From Branchiostoma floridae (taxonomy: Eukaryota; Chordata; Leptocardii; Amphioxiformes; Branchiostomatidae), in the NCBI RefSeq assembly GCF_000003815.2, contig NC_049979.1, positions 4,605,293 through 4,669,292 on the forward strand: a DNA stretch of 64,000 nucleotides, given 5' to 3'. Within the stretch, counting starts at the first letter, position 1, and every line of letters starts with the position of its first letter. Shown piece by piece: positions 38,877 to 51,900 of this stretch. The notes under the pieces were generated by a model. The model was not told where the DNA came from. It did no database searches and saw nothing but the letters and a program-made list of their open reading frames with translations. The translations under genes were made by a program, and so were the position numbers.

Positions 38877-38884
38877 TATTTATT
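38877..38884 (-). promoter_or_regulatory. TATA-like box of EF-hand gene B
   Basis: The coding strand reads AATAAATAGTCAGACGATAC, aligned with TATAAATAGTCAGACGAAAC of gene A. The first base of the TATA box is changed. An acceptor at 38640 before the ATG implies a noncoding first exon between. Confidence 0.55.
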
Positions 38885-39701
38885 GTGTGTTACAGATACG
38901 CTGTGACGTCACATGTATGCAGGATCCAAGTGCACGTTCAACGCCTCCTATCCAAACACGAGTCGGATGCTCCTAAACTCCGGACGGTGAGGAAAAATCG
39001 AGAGATGAAGATGCGATAAGACCGTGGTACGGGCCATTTTGAAGGGAATGAGTGGTGTCATTTTTCTTGAATATTACTTCCTTATTTCAGCACAAAATTC
39101 CATAGCTGTATGTTTTTTGTTAGGAAGATCTACAACATCTTTGCATTATTCATAATTACGTATCAAACTAATTTTCCGATGATTTTGTATAATTTGTAAA
39201 GTCTGATAAATGGCCCCTAGGTGAACGATTGTAGTGTTGGCACAGTCTATATGCTATAATAATACGAGTATATACATATTTCCTAACAATGTCCGCCCCG
39301 GTATCACCCAACCTTTCACAGATCAGACAGGATGTTATATATCATAGTTATGTAACGTTCCGTCTGCAGAAAAAACACCGTCTGCAGAAAAGTGTCCGTA
39401 GCGGCAATGACCTTTCACAGACTGCAAATCAGTAAATTTGACCTGTTCTGTGACGTTTCTCCTCAACTTTCAAAAGTGTCTGCCGATTTAGTCTGACGAT
39501 GCAAACCGTTCACCTTTATCTTCATGCAGGTGTTGGGAGGAAAATCGTTTCGTTTCTCTATATCTGCCCGTTTCTGTTACGAACGGTTAGGGAGGTAGTT
39601 TGTTACAGAAACGGACAGTTAGGGCAACGTAAGGATTTTGCTCCACACCATCTGCTAGAATACTAGTATTTCATAACTCTTGTATGCTGGTCAACGTCAG
39701 A

Positions 39702-39878
39702 ACATAGCCTGAGATAGCCTGGCCATGGGTGGTACCATCTGGAAAGTAGTTCGCTCCGGCGTTCATTATATACTATATACAGATGCTTCTGTCCATTATA
39801 ACAATATTTTCTGACGTTCATTATACGGAAGCTTCTCAACATAAGAGCGAACTATTATTAGGATGGTACCCAGGCTAA
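39702..39878. repeat. fold-back repeat family F6, copy 1
   Basis: TAGCCTGGCCATGGGTGGTA and the right ATGGTACCCAGGCTA are inverted; AGTAGTTCGCTC pairs with GAGCGAACTATT. Other copies: 41770-42165, 42802-42916, 55975-56076. Confidence 0.75.
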
Positions 39879-39956
39879 CCCGGAGACAGGACCGGACCTC
39901 CCCGCGACCTAGGCAGGGCAGGGCCACGGCCGGCCGGATCCGTCCCGTGAGGAACA

Positions 39957-40680
39957 GACAGGTGGCCGGTAGTGCCCTTATCGTGGCGGCGTGCTGCCGT
40001 GCCAGAAGTTGATATGTTTGACTTCATATTACGTCGATGTTAAGTTGAATCATAGTTTAACGTTGCATCATATCACCAGATTTAGGACGAGCAAGAAGAC
40101 TCTGCTGAATGTATAACGTTTTTAACTGTTGACTAAAACGAAAACGTGTGAATCTTTCCCCCAAGGCGCCGGTAGCGCCGTTATCGTGTCGGCGTGCTGC
40201 CGTGCCAGACTCTGTGTTGACATATTTGACTACACATGACGTCTCGTCAGAAACGTGGATGTTACGTTGAATCATAGTTTAACGTTGCATCGCCACATTT
40301 AGGACGAGCAAGATGGCCGGGCGGGCTCAGCCAATGTCTAACGTTTCAACTGTTGAGTAAAACGAAAACTTGTGAATCTGTCCTCCAAGGCAGGTGGCCG
40401 GTAGCTGCCGTGCCAGACTCGTGTTGAAATGTTTGACTACGTATGACGCCCTGTCAGAAATGTTGGATGTTAAGCTGAATCATAATTTAACGTTGCATCA
40501 CCAGATTTAGTACGAGCAAGAAGGGCGGGTAAAAAAAGAACAGTACAAAATAGAAAGCCCGATACAAATAAAAACTTTTAAAAAAGGGGACCTAACCTCT
40601 GCTTGGAGAGTAGGGCTCAGCTGATGTCTAACGTTTTCAACTGTTGACTAAAACGAAATCTTGCGAAGCTTGGAGTGAGC
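39957..40680. repeat. tandem array of about 215-bp units
   Basis: Three diverged units are marked by GGTGGCCGGTAG or GCGCCGGTAGC, GTGCCAGA, TTGAATCATAGTTTAACGTT, ATTTAGGACGAGCAAGA and TGACTAAAACGAAA. A half-unit with AACTGTTGACTAAAACGAAA is set off at 40620-40680 by an insert. No ORF is conserved between units. Confidence 0.75.
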
Positions 40681-41599
40681 AGAACATTGCCTAATACACA
40701 CATTGAAAGGTTTCTGTCCTGTATGCAAACTCCTTGCTATGAATGGATACTGTTTGGTAATCATTAAAAAACGCCCGAAATACAATGCGATTCAAGTATT
40801 ATTTCACGGTGTTGTAGCGGTCTCTACTAGACCAAGGCTGTCAACTATGCTGGAGGATGATTTGCCAGGGGGGTTTGGTCACTATAGGGTTTGACCGGTC
40901 GGGCAACACTCTTCATATCAGCACACTGGTATACCTAACAATGCAAGATAAAACACATAGAAACTGGAGGTGGCAACATTTATCCTGTGGTATTTTATTC
41001 ACATCAACAGAATTGTACTGTCATCTACACTTGCTTGATTTGGAGATTTGGAGTTGTGAGGTGTACATTTTGTATATGTGCAGCTGCAAGTGGACCATTT
41101 CCTTGTCACTCTGAGAACAGTGCTAATGAATTTAGGAGGTTGGATTCTGAAAAAAAAAGACTCCATACAGTTTCTAAATCCTACCCTTTTCAGACATGTT
41201 TCTGACAGGCATTTACTGCAGTAGAGCAATATAGGGCAAGGCAACAGTAATACTCCAACATATGCCTCAGTGGTACGTACATTGTCAGGTAGACACCCTC
41301 CCAACCTCCTATCATACCCCTTGGTCTGCCTTGTTTTCTCCTATTGTTTTTTTTTTCTTGAAAAGATCAAAGAGCCCATATTTTGCTTCCCTTTCCTCCC
41401 ACCCCAAATCATCTACTTATGTCATGTCCAGACTACATATCTTCATATTTTAGGCCAATACAAATGTAATGCTCTAAAAAAGAGAGAATCTATTGTACAC
41501 TAACAGACCGACTTGTTTAACTTGCATATTACACTATGTCAATACGCCATTTATGTTCACATTCCTGTACTATACATGTATGTAGTTATAGACCTTAGA

Positions 41600-41697
41600 C
41601 GAGTATCATTGTATTAATTGACTTATTACTGTTGCCTTACAATTGTACCATGTACAAATGTCGTGCAATAAAGTTCATTCATTCATTCTAATCACAT
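41600..41697 (+). mobile_element. retroposon 3' tail with (ATTC)n
   Basis: The segment ends GTACAAATGTCGTGCAATAA, AGTT and CATTCATTCATTC, the 3' end style of CR1/L2-like LINEs. No coding part remains. Confidence 0.6.
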
Positions 41698-41769
41698 CTG
41701 ATTAAGATCCTGATCCTCCAGGCACTGATTGGCTGGCACAAACTTTATTTGACAAAACAGAGAATGTTT

Positions 41770-42165
41770 AGCCTGGGTACCATCCGGGTAGTAGTTCACT
41801 CCTATGTTTGCTTCTGCTATCCGTCTGGAGACGTGCACATTCTAATCATTTGCTGCCAACATCAGTTGATGAGCAAATTACGGAATGGGTTCTAGAGAAC
41901 TTGTTTGATGACAACAGGCCCTCCTGCTAGCGGACGGAGGGCTTTTTAGGTGTTGGAACGCCTGTTCAAACGAGCGCTTGAACCCATTTCTTAATTTGCT
42001 CTTGTGTAGGGACCAATCAGCGCCCTCGTCCAAGATTTGGACGATTCCAGACATTATTATGGTCAAGGTACCCAGACTGTATGTGTAAACCTTTCCAGAC
42101 TGTAAGTGACTGTATATAGTATATAATTATCGCCAGAGCGTACCCAGGCTACCCAGGGTACCCAG
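41770..42165. repeat. fold-back repeat family F6, copy 2
   Basis: AGCCTGGGTACCATCCGGGT at the left and CGTACCCAGGCTACCCAGG at the right, with inner GAGCAAATTACGGAATGGGT pairing with ACCCATTTCTTAATTTGCTC. Confidence 0.7.
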
Positions 42166-42288
42166 GCCAGAGATTGTTCTCACAATCACCAAACATGTTG
42201 CAGCTTCCCATGTCTATCATGTAACCAACCTGCCATGTATATGTAAGGAACAGTTACATCGTAAATGCATGCTTTTGCATATCACAGC

Positions 42289-42294
42289 TTTATT
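42289..42294 (-). terminator. candidate poly(A) signal of SRPRA
   Basis: TTTATT on the plus strand is AATAAA on the coding strand, about 660 bases beyond the SRPRA stop. It is the clearest such signal in this stretch; the real 3' end is not proven. Confidence 0.4.
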
Positions 42295-42801
42295 ACGTGC
42301 ATTTCAATTTTCTTACAAACTCTCAGCCCCAATATTCAGAAGGCTTTTTGCATCCTGTTGCATACAAATAATCACAATTGTTTAAAATTACCGCCATAAA
42401 GGAATGAAAGAAACAGAACATCACCTGTCCTGTCATATACTTGAATCTGACAGACGTTCACTTCAGAGGATAACACTGTAATTTCTAAACTAAAACATGT
42501 CATATTGGAGGTGTTTCTGGTGAACAACTAAAACATGTCATATTGGAGGTGTTTCTGGCTAACAGGATTGATGAAAAGGGTAAGGTTTCTTCATTTTGAG
42601 TTGACTATTTGGTATTGCTTCTTGTGACATTCTTTTAGCTTAACTGAGATGAGATGAAGCTGTTGTTGCACACAGCTAATTTGGACATAAATAGGTTTAT
42701 ACACAGAACTATGAACAATTAAGAGGTATTCTTTCATAACAAATCATTTCCTAGCTTCTTTGCTATGGATGGTACGGTTTAAAATATGCACTGCAGCAGT
42801 G

Positions 42802-42916
42802 TAGCCTGAGTGCCATCCTCCAAAGTGACCGCTGGCTCAATACTTTAATTTGCTAACCAATGTGGTTAGCAAGCGAAGGGATTGAGCCAGCTAGAGAGGA
42901 TGGTACTCAGGCTAGT
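42802..42916. repeat. fold-back repeat family F6, copy 3, in SRPRA 3' UTR
   Basis: GTAGCCTGAGTGCCATCCTC is inverted as GAGGATGGTACTCAGGCTA; inner TGGCTCAATACTTTAATTTG pairs loosely with AAGGGATTGAGCCA. It lies 40 bases past the SRPRA stop codon and would form a hairpin in the mRNA. Confidence 0.75.
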
Positions 42917-42955
42917 GGCAGTAAGGGCAGGACGTCCACAAGGCTGGTTGGCAGG

Positions 42956-45900
42956 TTACTTCAGGAGAGCATTGACCACGGCCTGGACGTTGAGGGCCTT
43001 GAGGTCGGTGTAAGTCTGGCCTGTCCCCACGAACACGACGGGCTGGCCGGTAGTGTAGGTCATGGAGATGGCCGCACCCACCTGGGGACAGCACAGAGGA
43101 ACGGGATTAACAGGAACAGTTTGAAATACATAGTCAAACAATCATACACCTTAAGCTGCTGTCAATCAATTTTGGTTGGTGAAGGCAGGTTGAATGCCCC
43201 TTTGGGACTGTAAAAAAGTGGTTGCTGGTTGGGGAAGACAGGTGGTTGCTTGGGAGGGGGTCTTAACTGTGTAAACATGGACGGGACTGTTTCAATGTGG
43301 CCTCTGATGGCAGGTGGTTGCTCAGTCAGGTTTCACTGTATATTAGGTCAAATCCTTAGTCAAGTGCATCACCTTAAGTTGCAAATGTTCATAAATACAT
43401 GTAAATATAGCTGGGAACCGATACAATAAATCTGCAAATGCTATATAAAGCATCTGTCTTCTCTGTCATGACCAGTAGAATATCAGCTGTGTTGCAAATG
43501 TTAAGAAACACACATAAATATACCTGGTAACCCCTACAAAAATCTGCAAATGCTATACTTCTCTGTCATGACCAGTAGAATACTGTATCAGCTCTTCAGT
43601 CAGCTAAACTGGTTCATATATCATGTCATATCTCCATCCAGTACAAAGTGGCCGCTGTATATCAAAGTCTGAATAGGATACAGTATACTCATAGGAACTG
43701 TTTGGTGGTTGAAGGTTGCACTCAACTGCAGTACATAAAGGCCCTGCATGGGGGCAGCGTCCAACTGACCTTGTCATCGATGGTGTTGAACTTGGTGAGC
43801 AGGATGTTTATTGTTGACTCTATCATTCTGTTAACCAATGCTTAATGCTATGACTGTGAAAGGTAAGAAGTAGATCAAAATCTCTCTGATGGATAAATCT
43901 TTCTTGCCCGATCGAGCAAGTGGGGTAGGACACGAACTTGCCCCATCAGTACTTTCACTTACCCTGGACAACTGACCTAGGATATAGGGGAATTCTTTTT
44001 ACACCAGCAGGTACTTACATACATGTATATCCTATATTCTACCAACCTGATGAAACTATTTTTGGAAGTGACAACTGACCTTGTCATCGATGGTGTCGAA
44101 CTTGGTGAGCAGGATGCCGTCGATGAGCCGCGGGTTCTCCATGCTGCTGAAGTCGGCCAGCGCCTGGTTAAACTTGGTCAGCTGGTCTACGGAGTCGTTT
44201 CCCACCAGGGCCTCCCCCACAAACAGCACCAGCTCAGGTTGGTTCACCTTGATCAGCTGTGGCGGGAGGGAAGGACAGTGGTGTTAGATTACCTAGAATG
44301 GTTTAGTTCCCCTCCTAACCAATGAAACAGTCGACACATGCGGACTGGGGCCTTGGGGGCAGCTGGGTTCTGGGATTCAGAGTGAATAGACACCGAGTCA
44401 TTTCCCACCAGGGCCTCCCTGACAAACAGCACCAGCTAAGGCTGGTTCACCTTGATCAGCTGTGAAGGGAAGAAGGATAGCAGCAAATTAATTCTCCTCT
44501 ACTTTGCTCTTGTTATTTCCTTGGACCAATAGGCTTCAAAACACATGAACGCCTGTCGCCATAGTGCCGATACTATCTGCTCATCATCCGGTCCACTGAA
44601 TTTTTCAGGTCCGTTTTTCCAGACCAGTCCAACAAGAAAAAACTGTTTTGTACCGGTACCCCCCCCCCCCCCCAACGTAAGTCATGATACCACAGCTGTG
44701 TCAATCTGAGGCTCATGTTACAACCAACCTTAGACAGAGCCCTCATGAGTGGTTCGTTGTCCTGCATGCGGCCAGCAGTGTCCACCAACACCACGTCAAT
44801 GCGCTGTTCACGAGCTGCAACAAACAACACGCTGCATTAGGGTATGGGCCCCATCTTGAGGCTTATTATTCCATGGTAGACACTATAGTAGGCAGAGAGT
44901 AGCAAGAGACAGACAGGCCTGGAGACAACTCTCCATCTTCATGTCTACCTTGTCCCCCCCAACAACCAGGAGGTCAAGGGACTAGGTGAGGTGAGGTGTG
45001 AGCACTATTTGGACCATATGTCAAGATAAGGATCAATGAAATGATCTTTAAGATCTTGGATGAATGATAAGTTGGGACATTATTCATAAGAACAGTTAAG
45101 AAAATATCTGGCTGTCCTGTCTCATGTATAGAATCAACACAGTCAAAAAACAGTAAACCAAAGCTCTTCACGATTTTTGTTGAAGTGGGTCACAAACAGA
45201 ACACCCACCAAAGTTCAAGACTTCTTGCAAGTTTTGATCCACTGCTCACTGAGTCAAGTGTTCTATCTGCATAATGTGACCTCATGGCAGCAGTGGATTG
45301 TTCATTCTTAGACAAAGACTGGTGCTATTCAGTCAAAAATTTGGGTGAGTCCAATTTTTCTGTTGGATATTACAGATAAACTAGTTCAAGGAAGACCTCA
45401 TAGCTAATGTTAGTGATTGATTGGAGATCCATTCTCTGTTGCTTAAGGGGGCACACACCAGTTTATTTGGGGTTTCAATTGGAGGCGGCATACCCTAAAG
45501 TCTAGCGACCAGCTCTACCAGGGAATTATCCTGAACCAAAATAACTGTATATCTGGTGAAAGCATATTCCTTTAGCTACAAGACAAACTAAGTTTCGATC
45601 CTTCAACTTCTCTGATTTTAAAAAATTAGAGGGAAAAAACATTATTTTCATGTAAAAAATAATGCAAAAAATCGGGCATTTTGGCATTGAAAGAAAAACA
45701 CGAAGATGATTTTTCCGGCAAACACGACTGATACTGTCAGAAAGAGGAAAACCTAACGAGTAATCCAGCTAATTATAAAGAAAATTCTAGTACTACAGTT
45801 TTTTTAATCATCCACGGCGCGCGGCATTACAACTAGGCTTAACACAGGGCTTCAGAGGTCAATCTAGGTCACGAGCCTAATCACATTCAGGCGTAGGAAT

Positions 45901-48900
45901 ATCCCGGAAGTAAGACGCGGACCAAAACACAATTTGCACCGAAAACACACCATTTCCTACGCTTTTCAGCCATGTAACCGTTGAATGTCATTTCGCAGGA
46001 AATAATGAGAAATGTCAACTCAAACATGGACCCTCGGAAGCCTTTCGTCACTTTTTTCTCGCGCACTAGCTCGGACCCCTGTCGCGGAAGAACTGGTGTG
46101 TGCACCGTTAATGTCAGAACTTGTACAAGCCCATGATATGTGACTTTAGCATGTACAGATTGTATACATGTAATATATGATGTAAATGTGTAACTATTAT
46201 GTATATAAATGTAACAGGTACTTTTCCTCCCAGGGTTAGCCCTTGACAATAGCCCCAGGCTAGTTGGGCAACCCTGGCTGTTTGAACTTGTGAACAGCTG
46301 AACAAATAAATAAATAAAAATAAAGGAAGACCCACCAAAGTTGATGGCCTCCATAGCGATGCCTGCTGCATCCTTGCCGTAGCCCTTCTCGTACAGTTGC
46401 ACCATCTTGACCCCGCTGTGGTGCTCGGGCGGGTGGAGGGCCGCCATGCGCCGCGCGTGGGTCCGCAGCTGCTCCACCGCTCCCGCTCGGAACGTGTCAC
46501 AGGCGGCGATCAGCACGCGGAAGCCGTTCTCCACCAACCAGAAACAGATCTAGATGGAACGTTTAATGGAACGTTAGGATGTTTGGGACTAGAGTATCTA
46601 GCCATAACAGTGAAGGAACAATGTTAGGATGTTTGGGAGTAAAGAATCTAGTCATAACAGCGATGGAACAATGTTAGGATGTTTGGGAGTAAAGTATCGA
46701 GCCATAACAGCGATGGAACAATGTTAGGATGTTTGGGAGTAAAGTATCGAGCCATAACAGCGATGGAACAATGTTAGGATGTTTGGGAGTAAAGTATCGA
46801 GCCATAACAGCGATGGAACAATGTTAGGATGTTTGGGAGTAAAGTATCGAGCCATAACAGCGATGGAACAATGTTAGGATGTTTGGGAGTAAAGTATCGA
46901 GCCATAACAGCGATGGAACAATGTTAGGATGTTTGGGAGTAAAGTATCTAGCCATAACAGCGATGGAACAATCTTAGGATGTTTGGGAGTAAAGTCTAAA
47001 TGACATGTACACCGCAGTGTATAATACGAGCTATAATACGACTGGATACCAGGCTGATATACCTTACGTTATGGATATGTGCTGATTACAGCAGGTATCA
47101 AAATGTAACACAGACAAAATGTATCAAAATATAATCACACAATACAGCTACAAAGCTGCAAGAATGGTGAATCAACAAAAATGTCTTCTAACCAATGCAT
47201 GTTGCCGTAAACTAGTAGCATTGAAATTACAGTGAGTCACCTACCAAACGTCATAACTCAGCATGTTCTTACCTTAGCCAGATTGGTAGACTTGCCGACC
47301 CCATTGACCCCACAGAAGGTGATGGTGTACGGGCGGTTCTGGCTCTTGGCTTCCATCACGTCACGAAGAATGTCGATACGGCGCTTTGGGGTCAGAATCT
47401 GGACCAGGGAGTCACGGATGGCCTGGCGGATGGTAGACGTCACGCCTTAAACCACACAAGATGGAAAAGGCTTACTTCGATGAAGATTAGACATCCAAGT
47501 AATAGGATATGCCAAAAAGCAGCTGTTACTCAAGCAACTGGATATGCTTTTGGAAACGGTCAGACATTTCAGATAGTATCCACTATATTTCGTCAGTGAC
47601 AAGAGATAGTGGATACTATCTGAAACGTCTGACCTTTTCCAAAATCATATCCAGTTGCTTGAGTAACTGCTTTTTGGCATGGAACAGGCTTGCACTGTAC
47701 TTACTAACTGAGATTTTCTTTTCTTTACAAACACGAACATGTCTTAGACGATGCTCCCAATATGGAAATTAGGTTAAAAACAGGCACAAACCCTAATGGA
47801 TCTCCATTACTGATACTAAATGTAGTATCACTATTCTTCCTGGAGTCCTACAATTCATAACAATAAAAACAACACATAAGCAACCAATCTTGTACAATTA
47901 GTGAACAGAAAATTAACAAAATAGTAAATTAGTGAATTCCTACCAAACATTTGTATACATCAGCTATAAGACTGAAACACACTATCAATTGCTGATGAGC
48001 TAAAAGCTTGTTTCAACACTGAACTATCGTACATGGACATTGTCTTACCACTGAAGGTGCCCAGCACCCTCCCCTCCAGTTTAGTAGCCACTGATGTACA
48101 CAACTGGTCAGCGATGTCAGCCGCCACGTTCTTGCCTGGACAAGGAGAAGGTGACACATAAAATTTCTTTACAAAACGTACATCATCTGCAAGGAAACAC
48201 TTTTTTGTTGCTCTCTGGCACATATATTTCTTCATTCATAAAACACACTAGTAAAGTGCTGAAAATGGAATATGTTTTCTTGTACAATGACAGACCAACT
48301 GGTCAGCGATGTCAGCTGCCACGTTCTTGCCTGGACAAGGAGAAGAAGATGAATGAAAATTTATTCTTCACCAATCCATGGCTGACTGCTTTACAAAAAA
48401 ATTCTAGGTACATCATCTACAAGGTAACTTTATTCCTGTTGCTCTCTGCCACAAATATTTCATCATTCGTAAAACACAATAGTCAAGTGCTGAAAATGGA
48501 ATATGTATCCTTGTACAATGACAGACCTGTTAAAATACCATGCACATGAAATATCTGTGATCCTACATATGCGGAGAAATGACATGTAGGATGACAATTC
48601 ACAAGAAAGGTAGCAAAAGTCGAGCTGAAACTTCTTCTGTATTTTTTTTAATAGAGATGTCATTAAACTTAGCTTAGTCTACCATCAAAAATTTGCCCCT
48701 AAAAATGCAGAAAAGACTTTTGAATTACCTGGGGGAGCATGCCCCTGGACCTAGGAACATGCATAAAATTTGGTCAGCAATATTCCCCCCACCCACTTAT
48801 ACGAAATTTGCTGCTTCCACCCCTGTACTGTCCTCCTTGATGGTGACGTCCTTACCAATCAGGTGATCTTTCATCTTGTCCAGCACTGGAGCCATGGCCT

Positions 48901-51900
48901 CAGCAGTGACGGTCTTCTGACCAACCAGCCCTTTGAACATGTTGAACACACCAAAACCACTGAAAAACAACATACACAAACATTAACAAATCAATCAATT
49001 GAAAAACAAGATTAATTTTTAGTACACATATATATAGTAGTAGCAATAGTAGTATCCAATATTTCATTATACTGCTGCAGGGTTCCCTGATACGGGTAGG
49101 CAGCAGTCAGATAGTCTTCACAACGCGCTTCCATGCATGCTGCTCTGTCCAGTGGGTCCACCCTTGTATATACAGTTAAAAAGATTTCTTTGGGTTAATA
49201 CTAGTACATTTTTGTCACCAATGCACCTTTAGATATGTCAAACATAGCAAATTGAATGAAACAATCTTTACCTGGACTTTTTGCTGTCCTTCTGCTGAAT
49301 CTCCTCCTCATCATCATCTTCCTCCTCCTCCTCCTCTTCATACAAATCCCCAACACTCTTCAGCTCACCACTCATGGAACCCACCCAGGCACGCTGGTAT
49401 CAACAAAAAAAAATTTGAAGGTTCTTGGTGGAAGTCAATGTTTGCATATTGGCCCTACAAATCCATAATGTGTTTTTGGCACACAGTTAGACAGATTAGC
49501 CGAAGAGGCTCGGTAGGCGTCACTCCACCGTTAGGGAAAGTCGTGTAAAGGGCCTTTCCCAAGGGCACAACATTGGGGCATGGTGGGCACTGGGTATCAA
49601 ACTTGGGATCCTTCAATTCTGAGCCGAATGCTCTACCAGTTATGTCACACCACTGCCGCCACTGGCATTTGAGTAATAGAAAAACACACTGGGTCAAATA
49701 CATTTTGTTTCCACCTGTAATATGTTAGGCACTGTACATGCATATCTAAACAATTTTACTTAAATCCCTTCTGAAACTGCCCAATAGACACCAGAGAACA
49801 GGAGTCATATGTGTTTACACTTTACGATCTGTCTCTTGTCACATATAAGAAAAACTGACAAGGAAATATGTTCAATGATAGGTAATCGTAAGCTCACAAT
49901 GGTCTTGTATGAGTGAACATTCACATGTTATGTCTGCCACTGTCCTAATGAATAGCGAGTTAGAAGTGCTGTTGAAGGGCAGACTTCCGTATAGGCGAAT
50001 ACAACTCGTTTCTCACCTCAGTATCCCCCAGGTCCTCCTCCCCAGCCATGGTTCCGTTACTCTCCTTGTCTCCACTGAAGTCCAGAATCTTGGCGTCCTT
50101 GCTGGAGCCACCATGGGCCCACTTGGTGGGGGCTTTACCTTTCTTCTTTTCCTTCTCCTTCTCAGGTTTGGGGGATGTTCTGAAAATATCAATAATTTTC
50201 TTGTTACAAAAACTTTAGAAGGAGTTTAACCTCATTACTGTGAATTCAGTATAAAAGAGAAGTCATTTCAGCAGTTTCAACCAGTGGCTTGTCATGGATA
50301 TGTAGTGTGGCATCACATTTTCTTTAAGTTTCGTTGCAGTGAGAGATTCTTCATTAAAAGATAAAATGTCTAGGGTAAGACAATCTTCTAACTCGTATGT
50401 GTCAGTCAAAGCTATGACTGCTCTACAAGAGGTTTTTCTAGTCTAGCAGAGGTTTTCAGAAGCTCACCCTATGTTCTTTTTGCTTCCTTTGCCCGTCATC
50501 TTCTTGAAGAACTCCTCCCTGTTGCGTTGGATGGTGTCCTGCCCCTCCCCTCCCCCTCCCCCTCCTGTGTTCACAGTCCCCCCATTGATAACAGCTGCTG
50601 GAGGAGCTGGCTCAGGAGCTGAGGAATGATGGATAAAACATCTATGATTAAATGTAATACTTTTATTTTGCACACAATGAAATATGTACAATTTTAGCTC
50701 TAGACACGATCAGTTTCTTTTTGTGCAGTTTTGAGAAATAGATGTAATACACTGTCACATCACCAAGTATATAAAGGTAGACAAGTCCTGCCATAATAGC
50801 TCAGCCTACATCTACTTCTTCTACAGAAGAAGAGCCAAGCAGAGTGTGATTAATACATCATTTGGTGTAGCCTTAATCGTAAGGGTCAACTATCTATAGG
50901 TCTTCACTATCTTTGTTTTGTCTTCCTACATCAAAAAGGGACGAAAGGAGAAGGAGAAGAACACTCCAGAAAAAAACACTTTCCCCATCCCTAAAAATGC
51001 ACACTCCAGCAGTGAGGGTCTTACGAGAAGAAACATGTGGAAAACATACTACCGGTAGTATCTAAGACTGGTAGAGAGATGTAAATGTACTTACGAGCTT
51101 TCCCTTTTTTCTTCCCAACATTTTCCTTTTCTTTCTCCTTTTTCTTGTCGACCTTGAGGGAAGCCACGGATTTCTGCGACTTCTGAGACTCCTCAAATGT
51201 CCTCATCTGCCTGGGTTGCTTAGCTTGGTTCTTTGCCGAGGCTTCCGCCTTCCTACACAAACAAAATTCAATATGACATGATACTTGGCATCATCCTGCC
51301 AAATACAAAGGCATAAAGAATAGATCAAAGTAGGTCTCAATGGAAACATGCGTACAGGACAGGTTGAGAATACTAGTATGTGAATCATTTTCAGAATTCT
51401 TCGTAATTGGTTAAGTTACAGCAATGAAAAGCATCTGAACCTAAATATTTTACCAAAGCTGCATGCAACCTAACATATTGTATGACAGAAATGCCCAGAC
51501 TTACTTCAGGAGTCGCTGAAACTCCTCCGTAAAGTCGAAGTCTCGCATGACATTTCCATCTCTGAGGTCTTGGGCATATTTATCACGAAACTCTCGACGC
51601 ACATCGTCAATAAACTTGTCAATATATGACAACTGAAGTATCTTTTGATAGGCAACCTGCAAAATAATACAAGGAGCTGGAACATTCAAACTGCATCGCT
51701 GCATCAGAACACTAACATTTAGTCAAGAATGTCATCTGTTGCTTTAATACAAACAGTTACTAGTTACAACCAAACAGTCAAGCGTGTCTAACATGCTCAA
51801 CTCACTTGACTGGTCCACACTGGCAGAGAGGAGACAAGAAGCACGACTTCATATGTTTTATAAAATCCAAAACAAACTTGTCTCTTCCGACATGCCACTG

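Larger units (their letters stand above)
38885..42288. other. intergenic region between EF-hand gene B and SRPRA
   Basis: No coding exon is seen. Contents: F6 fold-backs at 39702-39878 and 41770-42165, a three-unit tandem array at 39957-40680, and a retroposon tail near 41600-41695. The segment 40680-41560 shows nothing recognisable. Confidence 0.55.

Noticed and set aside
46573-46996. regular 50-bp repeats that could suggest a CRISPR array
   Set aside because: The repeats are contiguous without spacers and lie in a eukaryotic intron; it is a minisatellite.
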